Positions 42,491 through 56,276 are shown, counted from the stretch's first letter. The stretch: 64,000 nucleotides of DNA from Aminomonas paucivorans DSM 12260 (GCF_000165795.1 NZ_CM001022.1:2017812-2081811), one strand, 5' to 3'. Program-made: numbers and translations. Notes: generated by a model from the sequence alone, not told the origin.

Positions 42491-44900
42491 GTTCCATCCC
42501 TCCCTGTTCGTTCTGCCGTTTCCGGTCGTTTTTCTCCTGATACATGCGTTCATCCGCCCGTCGGATCAGCACGTCCCCGTCCTGTCCGTCCTGGGGGTAC
42601 AAGGAGATTCCCACATCTATGGGCAAGGGGCCGATCCCCTCGATCACCAGGCTGCGGACCCCGGAGCGGATCCGATCCGCAGCGCTTCTCGCCCCCGCCT
42701 CGTCGGTTTCCGGGAGGACCAGGACGAACTCGTCCCCCCCGTACCGGGCCAGTACATCGTACTCCCGCAGGTTCCTTTCGAGAAGCCGGGCCACCTTCTT
42801 CAGCATCTCGTCCCCGAAGAGGTGTCCCATGAGGTCGTTGACCACCTTGAATCCCCCCAGGTCCATCATCAGGAAGGCGAGGGGAACCTGGCGGCGTTCC
42901 GCCCGGGCCAGCTCCTCGGCGAAACGGATGCGGAAGTGGCGGATGTTGGCCAAGCCCGTGAGGGCGTCGTGGGTCGCCTCCTCCCTGATTCTCTCAAAGG
43001 AATCGATGAGACGCCACGTGGTTCCCAGATGTCGGGCGAGGATGGAAAAGAGTTCCTCGTCCTCCCCGTGGAACGCCCTGGGGCGGGAATCCTCCAGACA
43101 GAGGACCCCGTACCCCTTCCCCTGAAACTCCACGGGGATGTCCAGCTGGCTTCGCACCGTGGGGACCAGGGGGATCCACTCCCGCACCTCCGCCACGTCG
43201 GGGGTGTTCTGGAGGACCCCCGTCCGGGCACAGCGACTGGTGAGGCTGGCCCCTCGAAGGAGCAGCTCCTCCGCCGCCTCGGGCTGCTCGTAGGGTTGGG
43301 AGGTGGCCACCACGCGGACTCCCCCCTGGGGGTTGACGGTCCGAAAGAGGGTCACCGCCTGGTAGCCCAGACGGTCGGCGATGAGCCGCACCGCGCAGGC
43401 CCCCATCTCCTCCACGTCGGTGCACCGGGAGGTCTCCTGCACCACGTCGTGGAGCATCCTCATCTGCCTGGCCCGACGGGCCATGGCCTTCACCTGGTAG
43501 GCGTGCTCCAGGATGCCCCCCAGGTGGTAGGCGATGCCCTCCAGGAGGCGCAGGTCGTCCTCGTCGAAGGCATCCGGTTCCTCCGCCTGCAGGTCCAGGA
43601 TGCCCCACAGCTCGTCGCTGGAGAGGATGGGCATGGTGAGTTCCGAAAGCACCGAGGCGTTCCCCTTGCGGTAGTGCGGGTCCTCCCGGGTATTCCGGCA
43701 AAGGTAGGGCTTCCGGCTGGACACCACCTGCCCCCAGATTCCCTCGGGGTTCTCGAAGGACAGGGTGTGCACGTACTCGTCCTGCGGCAGACCGCAGGAC
43801 GAGGCGAGGCGGAAGGCCGGGTCCTCGTCCCGGGACTGCTGGAGGTTGCGCACCAGCAAGTACACGTTGGGGTAGCTGAGCTTCTCGTGGATCAGGTCCA
43901 CCACCCGACAGCACAACCGGGGGATGTCCTGGAGGTTGGTGGGATCCTCCAGCAGGGAGAGAAGGGTGTTGGCGATGCGGGCCTTGCGCTCCAGCTCGTC
44001 CCCCGTCCGCCCCTGCTCCTGCAGGGCCTGCTGCAGGGTGGTGCTGCACTCCTTCTGCTCCGCCGCCGCGGTCTTCTGCCGTTTGAGGGACTGTTCCAGG
44101 TTCAGCCGCTGTTCCAGGTTCAGCAGGGCATGGGAGAGCATGGAACCCAAGATGGAGAGGAACCACAAGTCCCGCAGGGAAAGGCGCCGGGGGCTGCCGG
44201 ATTCCACGTTCAGCACCCCCAGGCGCCGCCCCCCCACCAGGAGGGGCACCGCCACCTCCGAACGGGTGGGCATCTGGCTGGGGACGAAGTCCGGATCGCA
44301 GGTGACGTCCTTGACCAGGATCGGCTTGCCGGAGGCGAAGGCCCGCCAGACCACCCCTTTCCCCCGGGACAGGCGAAGCCCCACGTCGAAATGCTCCGAC
44401 CCCGCCACCTGGTGAAGCTCGTCTTTCTCCTTTTCCCAGAGAAACACGGAGGCGTCGGAATACCACCCCAACCCCTGGAGGGACCGCAGGGCGGATCGGG
44501 CGGCGTCCTCCGGGGAGGCGCACTCCGACACCTGCTGGGAGAAGGCGTCCAGGAGCTTCAGAAGTCGGTCCGAAAGGGATCGGAAGCGGTGGAGAAACAG
44601 CGCGGGGACCCCCATGATGAACAGCACCATGATCAGCTCCCAGGGCTTCATGCGCGACAGGGCGGCGGTGAAGGCCGCGGCGCTGCCCAAAAGCAGGTAG
44701 AGAACCGGCGTGGGGAACAGGCCCCGCCCGTGGAGCAGGAGGAACGCGGTCATGCCCGTCACGGCCACCAACACCGGGGAACCGTAGTACCCCGCAGCGA
44801 CGAAGCCCAGGGCGGCGGCGGCCAAAACCGTCCCCTCCCAGAGGAACTCCCCCCGCCCGACGATCCGACGCCCGCCTTTCCCCTTCCAGAAGGGAGCCAC
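42465..44900 (-). CDS. Membrane GAF-GAF-GAF-GGDEF diguanylate cyclase
   Basis: 811 residues, GTG at 44900 after GGAGG. Three or four membrane segments fill residues about 20-105. Three GAF domains follow (about 115-275, 300-465, 480-620), separated by a coiled coil near 270-300. The GGDEF domain (about 640-790) has DALTGLANIRHF, an intact YGGDEF active site, and RxxD (REYD) five residues before it, the inhibitory I-site, so it should make c-di-GMP with product feedback. Its end overlaps cheW, suggesting a link between c-di-GMP and chemotaxis. Confidence 0.92.
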   Translation of the reverse strand: MAPFWKGKGGRRIVGRGEFLWEGTVLAAAALGFVAAGYYGSPVLVAVTGMTAFLLLHGRGLFPTPVLYLLLGSAAAFTAALSRMKPWELIMVLFIMGVPALFLHRFRSLSDRLLKLLDAFSQQVSECASPEDAARSALRSLQGLGWYSDASVFLWEKEKDELHQVAGSEHFDVGLRLSRGKGVVWRAFASGKPILVKDVTCDPDFVPSQMPTRSEVAVPLLVGGRRLGVLNVESGSPRRLSLRDLWFLSILGSMLSHALLNLEQRLNLEQSLKRQKTAAAEQKECSTTLQQALQEQGRTGDELERKARIANTLLSLLEDPTNLQDIPRLCCRVVDLIHEKLSYPNVYLLVRNLQQSRDEDPAFRLASSCGLPQDEYVHTLSFENPEGIWGQVVSSRKPYLCRNTREDPHYRKGNASVLSELTMPILSSDELWGILDLQAEEPDAFDEDDLRLLEGIAYHLGGILEHAYQVKAMARRARQMRMLHDVVQETSRCTDVEEMGACAVRLIADRLGYQAVTLFRTVNPQGGVRVVATSQPYEQPEAAEELLLRGASLTSRCARTGVLQNTPDVAEVREWIPLVPTVRSQLDIPVEFQGKGYGVLCLEDSRPRAFHGEDEELFSILARHLGTTWRLIDSFERIREEATHDALTGLANIRHFRIRFAEELARAERRQVPLAFLMMDLGGFKVVNDLMGHLFGDEMLKKVARLLERNLREYDVLARYGGDEFVLVLPETDEAGARSAADRIRSGVRSLVIEGIGPLPIDVGISLYPQDGQDGDVLIRRADERMYQEKNDRKRQNEQGGMERGDEPRNP

Positions 44901-45467
44901 CTAGTCCCAACCTCCTTGGGACAGGATCTCCCCGTCCAGCGTTCGGATCTCCATCCCCGCCTCCGAGATCAGGGCAAAGCTCTCCGGGTCCTTGCCCTTG
45001 GGAAGGCTCAGGGAGCCGGGATTCAGGAACCAGGTGCTTCCTTCCCGCACCAGGGAAGCCACGTGGGTGTGCCCGGAAAGGGCCAGGTGCGCTCCCATGC
45101 GCAGAGCTTCCTCCCGAAAGGTGGTGAAGTCCTCCCCATGGGCCGCCAGGACCGTGCGTCCCCTCCACCAGAAGGCCACCCGGGAACAGAGGGGACGCTG
45201 GAGGACCAGCGCGTCCACGTCCGCATCGCAGTTGCCGCGAACCAGAAACAGGGGGAGAGACTCCTGGAGCAGCAGAGAGGCCAGGGAAGCGGGATCGTGG
45301 GCTGAGGGCAGGGGATTTCGGGGACCGTGATAAAGCACATCGCCGCAGTGAAGGATGGCCTCCGCCCCGGACCAGAGGGGGCGTGCCTTCGTCCAGGCTC
45401 CGACGCTGCCGTGGGTGTCCGAAAGGACCGCGAAAAAGGGGTGGTCTCGGTGCGGGCGACACGTCAT
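44901..45467 (-). CDS. YfcE/MJ0936-family metallophosphoesterase
   Basis: 188 residues from the ATG at 45467 after GGGAGAAG. Motifs: VLSDTHGS, LHCGDVLY, VRGNCDAD, AAHGED and LSGHTHV, in the calcineurin-like order, with a late NPGSLSLPKG. Phosphodiesterase of unknown natural substrate. It directly abuts the GGDEF gene, in which it forms the first gene of the operon. Confidence 0.93.
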   Translation of the reverse strand: MTCRPHRDHPFFAVLSDTHGSVGAWTKARPLWSGAEAILHCGDVLYHGPRNPLPSAHDPASLASLLLQESLPLFLVRGNCDADVDALVLQRPLCSRVAFWWRGRTVLAAHGEDFTTFREEALRMGAHLALSGHTHVASLVREGSTWFLNPGSLSLPKGKDPESFALISEAGMEIRTLDGEILSQGGWD

Positions 45468-45506
45468 GTTTCTTCTCCCTCCTGGGTTCCCCATTCCATC
45501 CCCTCG

Positions 45507-45536
45507 ATTATAAAATGAACATTGCAAACCTGCGAA
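45507..45536 (-). promoter_or_regulatory. Promoter of the phosphoesterase-GGDEF-cheW operon
   Basis: TTCGCA (45531-45536), 18-bp spacer and perfect TATAAT (45507-45512) on the minus strand, about 40 bp before the ATG at 45467. Confidence 0.65.
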
Positions 45537-45581
45537 CCCCGCAGGATGATTTCCTTCCCTACTTTTCTGGAGGTGTCTGCG

Positions 45582-45938
45582 GTGGAAGAGAAGCAACGAA
45601 ACGCAACGGAAGACCTGATCCAATCCCTGGAGAAGGTGTCGGCGCGGATGATCGAAGCGGTGCTGCAGACCGCGCAGCTCGCCGCCACCGCCTCCCCGGA
45701 GGTGCAGTCCCTGTTCCACCAGTGGGTTTCCTGCCTGGAGGAGCAGATCCTGGAGGAGTTCCGGGGGGAGCGGAAGACCCTGGACCTGGAGGCCTGGGCA
45801 GGGCGCATCGGCGTGACCCCCACCTCCCTTGCCTCCCTCCTCTTGTCCCTTCAGCGGAAGGGCTCGGTGCGCATCCTCCGGATGGAGGTGGAACCGGGGG
45901 GCGGAAGAAACGAGGACCTCTGCGACTGCCTCCGCTAG
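45582..45938 (+). CDS. Small hypothetical protein with possible winged-helix C-terminus
   Basis: 118 residues from the GTG at 45582, eight bases after GGAGG; an earlier ATG at 45522 lacks a site. The first half is helical and amphipathic (LIQSLEKVSARMIEAVLQTAQ, then EQILEEFRGERKT). The second half, LDLEAWAGRIGVTPTSLASLLL followed by a basic strand, looks like a small helix-turn-helix. The end has an unusual CDCLR. I do not recognise the family. It lies between the phosphoesterase and the rRNA operon and ends at a strong terminator. Confidence 0.75.
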   Translation: MEEKQRNATEDLIQSLEKVSARMIEAVLQTAQLAATASPEVQSLFHQWVSCLEEQILEEFRGERKTLDLEAWAGRIGVTPTSLASLLLSLQRKGSVRILRMEVEPGGGRNEDLCDCLR

Positions 45939-45989
45939 GGGCCTGGACAGGCTCCCTCCCGAAGGCCGAGTCAGGTCTCCTCACGAAAC

Positions 45990-46027
45990 GAGTAGGGGGG
46001 CCGTCCGGATGGACGGCCCCCCTACTC
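45990..46027. terminator. Strong bidirectional hairpin between the small gene and the rRNA operon
   Basis: A perfect 17-bp inverted repeat, GAGTAGGGGGGCCGTCC with its complement at 46011-46027, loop GGAT. Only short T runs follow on either strand. It closes the rRNA operon (minus) and may also end the small gene (plus). Confidence 0.8.
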
Positions 46028-46041
46028 TTGGGGTAACTAAT

Positions 46042-46156
46042 TCTGGCGGCGACCTACTCTCCCACGGGTACCCCCCGTAGTACCATCGGCGCTGGAGGGC
46101 TTAACGGCCGGGTTCGGCATGGATCCGGGTGTGTCCCCTCCGCTAGGGCCACCAGA
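46042..46156 (-). rRNA. rrf: 5S ribosomal RNA
   Basis: About 115 nt. The minus strand shows the terminal stem TCTGGTGGCC/GGTCGCCGCCAGA, the loop ACACCCGGATCCATGCCGAA and CCCGTGGGAGAGTAGGTC. It follows 23S rRNA by about 70 bp. Confidence 0.95.
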
Positions 46157-46228
46157 AACTTGTCTGCAATCGCTCCTCCAAGATCCTGTCCTTCCGGACA
46201 GGCCGGAGACCGACCACAAGAGAAAGAT

Positions 46229-49210
<2,982 letters not shown>

Positions 49211-49355
49211 TCATCTTTCCCCTATGGTCCCGCCTCCGCAGACAAAACATCCCCCCTCGCGAGGGGATCTCTTGATTCCGCTTGGTCGGTGTCATGGTGC
49301 GTCACGTTCCGGCGACAAAGAAGGGTGGGCGGTCCCGTACTTGGGCTTTCGTGCT

Positions 49356-50885
<1,530 letters not shown>

Positions 50886-51082
50886 ATACTGGTCTTTTGC
50901 ACACTCAAAGGTACGGGGTCTTGCTATGCCCCCCCGGAAATCCCTCGCTTTCGAAGCTCTCGCTCCGGCCGCTTGCGGGCCCCTGGAATGGGCTTGCCCT
51001 TCCTTCTTCGTCGCCTTTATCAGGAACGTGTCATGGTGCATGTCCGCCCCGCGCTCGCTGCCCGCCGAGGCGAACAGGGCGT

Positions 51083-51111
51083 AGTGTAGTACGCCCCCGG
51101 ACCTTCGTCAA
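51083..51111 (-). promoter_or_regulatory. Promoter of the rRNA operon
   Basis: TTGACG (51106-51111), 17-bp spacer, TACACT (51083-51088) on the minus strand, about 195 bp before 16S. The leader between holds only the GC-rich processing stem; no gene is seen in 50886-51161. Confidence 0.78.
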
Positions 51112-51161
51112 GGCCGGGGGCGTGGATACTTTTCAGGACGCACGGCCCCGTGGTGGAGGCA

Positions 51162-51422
51162 CTAGGCCGTAGTGTCCTTGGCCACCGCTTCTAGGGCCGC
51201 CAGGGCCTCCTGAACCTGCTCCCCCTCCGCACGGATGCGGATGGTCTCCCCGGGCTCGATGGCCAGGGACATGATGCCCAGGATGCTCTTGGCGTCGGCG
51301 CTTCGCTCCCCCTTGAGAACCTGGACGGAGCAGGGGAAGGAGGCGGCCTTCTGCACGAAGAGGGCGGCAGGACGGGCATGGAGGCCGTGGGGGTTGCGGA
51401 CGGTCACTTCGATTTCGGGCAT
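51162..51422 (-). CDS. ptsH: Phosphocarrier protein HPr
   Basis: 86 residues. His15 in NPHGLHARPA receives phosphate from Enzyme I; Ser46 in AKSILGIMSL matches the regulatory serine of Gram-positive-type HPr. No sugar EII gene is in the window, but EI (ptsI) and DhaM are, so this HPr most likely feeds the dihydroxyacetone kinase. It is the last gene of the glycerol operon and directly precedes the rRNA promoter. Confidence 0.95.
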   Translation of the reverse strand: MPEIEVTVRNPHGLHARPAALFVQKAASFPCSVQVLKGERSADAKSILGIMSLAIEPGETIRIRAEGEQVQEALAALEAVAKDTTA

Positions 51423-51423
51423 G

Positions 51424-51798
51424 TCAGGACTCCTTTCTTTCGAGGCTGCGGCTGGCCACCAGGTCCACCCCGGTGCCGCAGACGTCCGGGAGGATCACCT
51501 GTCCGATGCGGACGGGGGCGGGGAGGACGACCTTTGCCAATTCCCGGGCCACGTCGAAGACCTTGGCCAGGGGCAGGGGAGCCCGGCTGCGGACGGGACA
51601 CACGGAGAGGGCTCCGCCCTCCACCCGGACGGTGGAGGCAAAGACCCGAAGGGGATTGCTCACCTCCGCCTCCGCGTAGGCCACCCCCCTGGGGCAGGTG
51701 TTGCCCTCCACGGAGAGGACCCTCGTGCCCTCCACCTCCACGGTGAGGGCGCAGCCCACGGGACAGGACACGCACAGGAAGCGTTTCGTCTCGCTCAT
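51424..51798 (-). CDS. DUF1667-family cysteine-rich protein
   Basis: 124 residues. The ATG at 51798 overlaps the stop of the upstream gene by one base (TGATG). CVSCPVGCALTV and GNTCPRGVAYA near the N-terminus hold four cysteines, likely an iron-sulfur or zinc site, and later CPVRSRAPLP and PDVCGTGVD add two more. In many anaerobes this small protein accompanies a GlpA-like/FAD oxidoreductase pair; probably an electron-carrier subunit of the glycerol-3-phosphate dehydrogenase (inference). Confidence 0.87.
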   Translation of the reverse strand: MSETKRFLCVSCPVGCALTVEVEGTRVLSVEGNTCPRGVAYAEAEVSNPLRVFASTVRVEGGALSVCPVRSRAPLPLAKVFDVARELAKVVLPAPVRIGQVILPDVCGTGVDLVASRSLERKES

Positions 51799-53060
51799 CA
51801 GCGCACCTCCTCCAGGCTCACCCGGACGACGTCCACTTCCGGAGGAAGGGCACGAAGCTGCTCCGCCTTGAGGTGGATCTCGTTCATCTCCCCGGGACGA
51901 GCGTACCGGAGCACGGAGCTGGAAAGCCCCGGCTCGGCCACAAGGCGACACCGGGTCTCCACGGGTACCGCCACCCGCAGGAAGAGGGTGACGTCCTCCT
52001 CCCCGTGGAGCGTCTGGGGGGAGAGGATGCGCACCCCCTTGCCCGCCTCCACCCGAAAGGTCCGTTTCGGGGAGGGCAGGGACCCGGCGGCGTAGCGGGC
52101 GGCGTTGCGCCCCGCCCTCAAGCCCTCCTCGCTGACCCAGTCCACCAGATCGTACACCACCACCACGTTCCCCGCCGCGAAGACCCGGGGCTGGGTGGTC
52201 TGGAGCCATTCGTTCACCACGGGCCCCCCGGTGACGGGGTGGATCTGGATGCCCGCCATGCGGGAGAGTTCGTTTTCCGGGATGAGCCCCACCGCCAACA
52301 GGAGGGTGTCGCAGGGGATGGTGCGTTCCGTGCCGGGGATGGGACACTTGCAGGCGTCCACCCGGGCCACCGTGACGGCCTCCAGCCGGTCCTTTCCGTG
52401 GAGTTGGGTGACTGTGTGCTCCAGATGGAAAGGGACTCCGAAGTCGTCCAGGCACTGGGCGATGTTCCGCTTGAGCCCCCCGGGCCAGGACAGGAGCTCG
52501 AAGACCCCCTCCACCTTGGCCCCCTCCAGGATCATGCGGCGCACCATGATGAGGCCGATGTCCCCGGACCCCAGGACCACCACCCGTTTGCCCGGCATGA
52601 AGCCCTCCATGTTGACGAAGCGCTGGGCGGTCCCGGCGGTATAGACCCCCGCGGGACGGGAACCGGGCACCGCCAGAGCCCCCAGGGGGCGCTCCCGGCA
52701 CCCCATGGTGAGCACCACCGATCGGGGAGACACGTGTTCGATCCCCCGTTCGGGGTTCATGGTCCAGAAGGACCCGTCGGGCTCCATGTGGAAGACCATG
52801 GTGTTGGTGACAAACTCCACCCCCGCCTCCCGGGCCCGCTCGATGTAGCGGTGCACGTACTCCGGACCCGTAAGCTCCTCCTTGAAGGTGTGCAGGCCGA
52901 AGCCCGGGTGGATGCACTGCTGGAGGATGCCCCCCAGGTCCCAGTCCCGTTCGAAGACCACCACCCGCTCCGCCCCCTGGCGTCGGGCTCCCACCCCGGC
53001 GGCGATGCCCGCAGGCCCTGCGCCGATGACCGCCACGTCGATGTTCCGGGCTGCGCTCAT
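51798..53060 (-). CDS. FAD-dependent NAD(P)H-type oxidoreductase of the glycerol-3-phosphate oxidation set
   Basis: 420 residues. The FAD dinucleotide fold is VAVIGAGPAGIAAGVGAR near residue 10, the second (NAD-type) fold is RVVVLGSGDIGLIMVRRM near 155, and a third conserved element AAGNVVVVYDLVDWVSEEG near 300. The arrangement resembles GlpB-like and nitrite-reductase-like disulfide oxidoreductases. Lying between the GlpA-like and DUF1667 genes with ATGA and TGATG overlaps, it probably passes electrons from glycerol-3-phosphate to NAD or another carrier. Confidence 0.88.
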   Translation of the reverse strand: MSAARNIDVAVIGAGPAGIAAGVGARRQGAERVVVFERDWDLGGILQQCIHPGFGLHTFKEELTGPEYVHRYIERAREAGVEFVTNTMVFHMEPDGSFWTMNPERGIEHVSPRSVVLTMGCRERPLGALAVPGSRPAGVYTAGTAQRFVNMEGFMPGKRVVVLGSGDIGLIMVRRMILEGAKVEGVFELLSWPGGLKRNIAQCLDDFGVPFHLEHTVTQLHGKDRLEAVTVARVDACKCPIPGTERTIPCDTLLLAVGLIPENELSRMAGIQIHPVTGGPVVNEWLQTTQPRVFAAGNVVVVYDLVDWVSEEGLRAGRNAARYAAGSLPSPKRTFRVEAGKGVRILSPQTLHGEEDVTLFLRVAVPVETRCRLVAEPGLSSSVLRYARPGEMNEIHLKAEQLRALPPEVDVVRVSLEEVR

Positions 53061-54544
53061 GCCTCCTCACCTCCCAGCCAGGGTTCCTTGGTGGCTCCGG
53101 TGAGGAGCCGGGAATGGCCTCCGTGACGGGTGATCTCCTCCGGGGAGACCCCCAGCTCCCGGGCCAGGATCTCCACCACCCGGGGACCGCAGAAGCCCCC
53201 CTGGCAGCGCCCCGCTCCGGCGCGGGTCCAGATCTTCACCGCCGCCAGGGTTCGGGCGCCCCGGCGGATGGCCTCCAGCACCTGGGCCTCCGTGACGGTC
53301 TCGCACCGACAGACGATCTGTCCGTACCGGGCATCCTGACGGGTCAGGGCGATGCGCTCCTCCATGGGCAGCTCGGCAAAGCGGGGGATGTGACGGCGCT
53401 CCGGCACGAAGGCGGGGTCTTCCGCCAGGGGGATCCGGTCCCCCAGTTCCTCGCGGAGCAGCTCCACCACGTGGAGGGCGAGGGCGGGAGCGCTGGTGAA
53501 TCCGGGAGACTTGATGCCCGCCACGTTGACGAAACCCCGAAGGCTCTTCACCGCGCCGATGTGGAAGTCCCCCGTGTCCGTGTTGGCCCGGATCCCCGCA
53601 AAGGTGGTGATGGCCAGGTTTCGGGGGATGGAGGGGATGAGCTTCTTCGCCCCTTCGAAGACCTCCTCCAGCCCCTCCCGGGTGGTGGAGGTATCCTCCC
53701 GAGCCTCCTGGGGCACCGAGTTGGGACCCAGCAGGAGGTTGCCGTCGGCGGTGCGGGCCACGGTGATCCCCTTGCCCCTCTTGGAGGGACAGGGGAAGAA
53801 GAACCCCTTCACCAGACCGTCGGTGGCCTTGTCGAAGATGTAGTACTCCCCCCGGGTGGGGGTGATGCGGAAGCTCTCGTCCCCGGCCATGCGGGACAGT
53901 TCGTCGGAGTGGATCCCCGCGGCGTTCACCACCACGGGAGCCCGGAACTCCCCTCGGTTGGTGGCCACCCCCTGGACCTCCCGGCCGTCGGGGGACTTGA
54001 GGAGACCCGTGACGTCCGTCTCCAGGAACAGCTCCGCCCCGTTGGCCTGGGCGTTGTCCAGGAAGGCCAGGACGGCCTCGAAGTTGTTCACGATGGCCGC
54101 CGAAGGACACCAGAGGGCGGCGGTGATGGCTTCGGAGGCGTGGGGCTCCCGGCTGCGCAGTTCGTCCCCCGAGAGGATCTCCAGCTTCGGAACCCCGTTG
54201 GCCCGCCCCTGCTCCCGCAGAAGCTCCAGGTGGGCGTGTTCCTCCTCCCCCACGGCGCACACGTAGGAACCGCAGGGAACCAAACGGAAGTCCAGAAGAT
54301 CGCAGAGTTCGTGGTACAGGCGGTTCCCGGCGGCACAGAAGGAAGCCTTCACCGTTCCGGGCTTGTCGTCGAAACCCCCGTGGACCATGGCGCTGTTGGC
54401 CCGGCTGGCCCCGGAGGGCAGGTCCGAGGCCTTGTCGAGGACGGCGATCCGCAGCCGGTAACGGGACAGTTCCCGAGCGATGGCGGCGCCGACGATCCCC
54501 CCCCCGACGATGATCACGTCGTGCTGTCTGTAGCCTTGCGACAT
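53057..54544 (-). CDS. GlpA-like glycerol-3-phosphate dehydrogenase with BFD-type [2Fe-2S] domain
   Basis: 495 residues from the ATG at 54544 after GGGGAGG. FAD site: DVIIVGGGIVGAAIARELS near residue 9, DLPSGASRANSAMVHGG, and TPTRGEYYIFDK. Residues about 410-480 hold a BFD-like iron-sulfur domain (IVCRCETVTEAQVLEA, then GAGRCQGGFCGPRV), as in GlpA and related proteins. It oxidises glycerol-3-phosphate to dihydroxyacetone phosphate (or a similar 2-hydroxy acid). It follows glpK after a terminator-like hairpin and heads the three-subunit set. Confidence 0.9.
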   Translation of the reverse strand: MSQGYRQHDVIIVGGGIVGAAIARELSRYRLRIAVLDKASDLPSGASRANSAMVHGGFDDKPGTVKASFCAAGNRLYHELCDLLDFRLVPCGSYVCAVGEEEHAHLELLREQGRANGVPKLEILSGDELRSREPHASEAITAALWCPSAAIVNNFEAVLAFLDNAQANGAELFLETDVTGLLKSPDGREVQGVATNRGEFRAPVVVNAAGIHSDELSRMAGDESFRITPTRGEYYIFDKATDGLVKGFFFPCPSKRGKGITVARTADGNLLLGPNSVPQEAREDTSTTREGLEEVFEGAKKLIPSIPRNLAITTFAGIRANTDTGDFHIGAVKSLRGFVNVAGIKSPGFTSAPALALHVVELLREELGDRIPLAEDPAFVPERRHIPRFAELPMEERIALTRQDARYGQIVCRCETVTEAQVLEAIRRGARTLAAVKIWTRAGAGRCQGGFCGPRVVEILARELGVSPEEITRHGGHSRLLTGATKEPWLGGEEA

Positions 54545-54572
54545 CCCTTCACCTCCCCGCCTCGCTCCCGAC

Positions 54573-54621
54573 AAAAAGGGAGAGAGGACATGCACGTTCG
54601 TAACGTGCATCCTCTCTCCCT
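54573..54621 (-). promoter_or_regulatory. Leader terminator between glpK and the glycerol-3-phosphate dehydrogenase set, probable GlpP target
   Basis: On the minus strand a long hairpin (AGGGAGAGAGGA... with matching ...TCCTCTCTCCCT, stem about 20 bp, 54577-54621) is followed by TTTTT. It stands 28 bp before the GlpA-like start. The same AGAGAG-rich stem pattern and T tract occur before glpF. Confidence 0.75.
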
Positions 54622-54701
54622 CTGGTCCGCACGAACCCCGATACGATCACGCTTGTTCTACAGGGGGGCGCCGCCTGCTGGGCGACGCCCCGAAAAGGGG
54701 C

Positions 54702-56231
54702 CTAGTCGATCCAGCCCTTGGCCTTGGTGACGGCCTTCTGCCAACCCTTGTAGCGCTCCGCCCTCTTGTCGGCGGCGAGGAGCGGGTCGAAGCGGCGGTC
54801 CTCCGCCCAGTGGTCCGTGAGTTCGTCCGTGGACTTCCAGAAGCCCGTGGCCAGTCCCGCCGCATAGGCCGCCCCCAGGGCGGTGGTCTCGTTGACCTCC
54901 GGACGCACCACCTTGGTGCCCAGGATGTCCGCCTGCATCTGCATGAGCAGGTCGTTCTTCACCGCCCCGCCGTCCACCTTCAGCTCCGCCAGGGGCACGC
55001 CGGAATCCTTGTTCATGGCCTCCACCACGTCCCGGGTCTGGTAGCAGATGCTCTCCAGGGTGGCCCGGATGAGGTGCTCCTTGCGGATGTACCGGGTCAG
55101 CCCCACGATGGCTCCCCGGGCCTCCATGTCCCAATAGGGGGCGTACAGACCGGAGAAGGCGGGGACGAAGTAGATGCCCCCGGAATCCTCCACCTTGCGG
55201 GCGAAGTACTCGCTGTCCGGGGCCTCGTCGAAGAGGCGCAGGTTGTCCCGCAGCCACTGCACCGCCGCGCCGGTGATGGCGATGGAACCCTCCAGGGCGT
55301 AGGTGCACTTGCCCTCCTGGAGGCTGTAGCCCGCCGTGGTGAGCAGGCCGTTCTTGGAGAGCACCGGATCCTCGCCGATGTTGAGGAGCAGGAAGCTGCC
55401 GGTGCCGTAGGTGTTCTTGGCGTCTCCCTTGCCGAAGCAGGCCTGGCCGAAGAGGGCCGCCTGCTGGTCTCCCAGGTCTCCCGCCACGGGGATGGCGGCG
55501 CCGAAGGGGCCGTCCGCCTTGGTGTGGCCGTAGACGAAGCTGGAAGGCTTGATGGCGGGCAGCATGGCCGCGGGGACGTCGAGGAACTTCATCATCTCCT
55601 GGTCCCACTGGAGGGTCTTGATGTTCATGAGCAGGGTCCGGGAGGCGTTGGAGACGTCGGTGACGTGCACGCCCCCGTTGGGGCCTCCGGTGAGGTTCCA
55701 GATCACCCAGGTGTCGATGTTGCCGAAGAGGATCTCTCCCTTGGCAGCCCGCTCCCGGGCGCCGGGCACGTTGTCCAGGATCCACTTGATCTTGGTCCCG
55801 GAGAAGTACGGGCTGATGAGAAGCCCCGTGTGGTCCTTCACCTTGCCTTCCCCGGAAGCGGTCTGCTGCCAGCCGGGGGTGCGCTGCCACTCGCCGCAGA
55901 AGTCCTGGGTGCGCATGCACTGCCAGACGATGGCGTTGTAGATGGGCTTGCCCGTGGCCTTCTCCCACACCACGGTGGTCTCCCGCTGGTTGGTGATGCC
56001 GATGGAGGCGATCTCGTCGGGGGCGATGCGCCCCTTCTCCAGCGCTCCACGGATCACGTCCTGGGTTCGGGACCAGATTTCCAGGGCGTCGTGCTCCACC
56101 CAGCCCGGCTTGGGATAGATCTGGGCGTGCTCCATCTGCTGGGAGCACACGGGGAGCCCCTTCGCATCGAACACCATGCAGCGGGTGCTGGTCGTGCCCT
56201 GGTCAATGGCCACCACGTACTTCTTCGCCAT
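54702..56231 (-). CDS. glpK: Glycerol kinase
   Basis: 509 residues, normal length. [15 protein letters not shown] (phosphate-1), [56 protein letters not shown] (phosphate-2) and [14 protein letters not shown] are the family signatures. It phosphorylates glycerol to glycerol-3-phosphate for the GlpA-like enzyme. A His near 230 in the region VYGHTKADG could be the HPr phosphorylation site of Gram-positive-type GlpK. It follows dhaM by 45 bp. Confidence 0.97.
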   Translation of the reverse strand: MAKKYVVAIDQGTTSTRCMVFDAKGLPVCSQQMEHAQIYPKPGWVEHDALEIWSRTQDVIRGALEKGRIAPDEIASIGITNQRETTVVWEKATGKPIYNAIVWQCMRTQDFCGEWQRTPGWQQTASGEGKVKDHTGLLISPYFSGTKIKWILDNVPGARERAAKGEILFGNIDTWVIWNLTGGPNGGVHVTDVSNASRTLLMNIKTLQWDQEMMKFLDVPAAMLPAIKPSSFVYGHTKADGPFGAAIPVAGDLGDQQAALFGQACFGKGDAKNTYGTGSFLLLNIGEDPVLSKNGLLTTAGYSLQEGKCTYALEGSIAITGAAVQWLRDNLRLFDEAPDSEYFARKVEDSGGIYFVPAFSGLYAPYWDMEARGAIVGLTRYIRKEHLIRATLESICYQTRDVVEAMNKDSGVPLAELKVDGGAVKNDLLMQMQADILGTKVVRPEVNETTALGAAYAAGLATGFWKSTDELTDHWAEDRRFDPLLAADKRAERYKGWQKAVTKAKGWID

Positions 56232-56276
56232 CCAGATCTCCTCCTTCGTATCCCTCCGACCCGGCTCCCCGAAGGG

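Noticed and set aside
54660-54692. GC hairpin just after glpK as a second terminator
   Set aside because: A stem (GGGGCGTCGCC/GGCGGCGCCCC) exists but no T tract follows on the minus strand; the hairpin at 54577-54621 is the better candidate.
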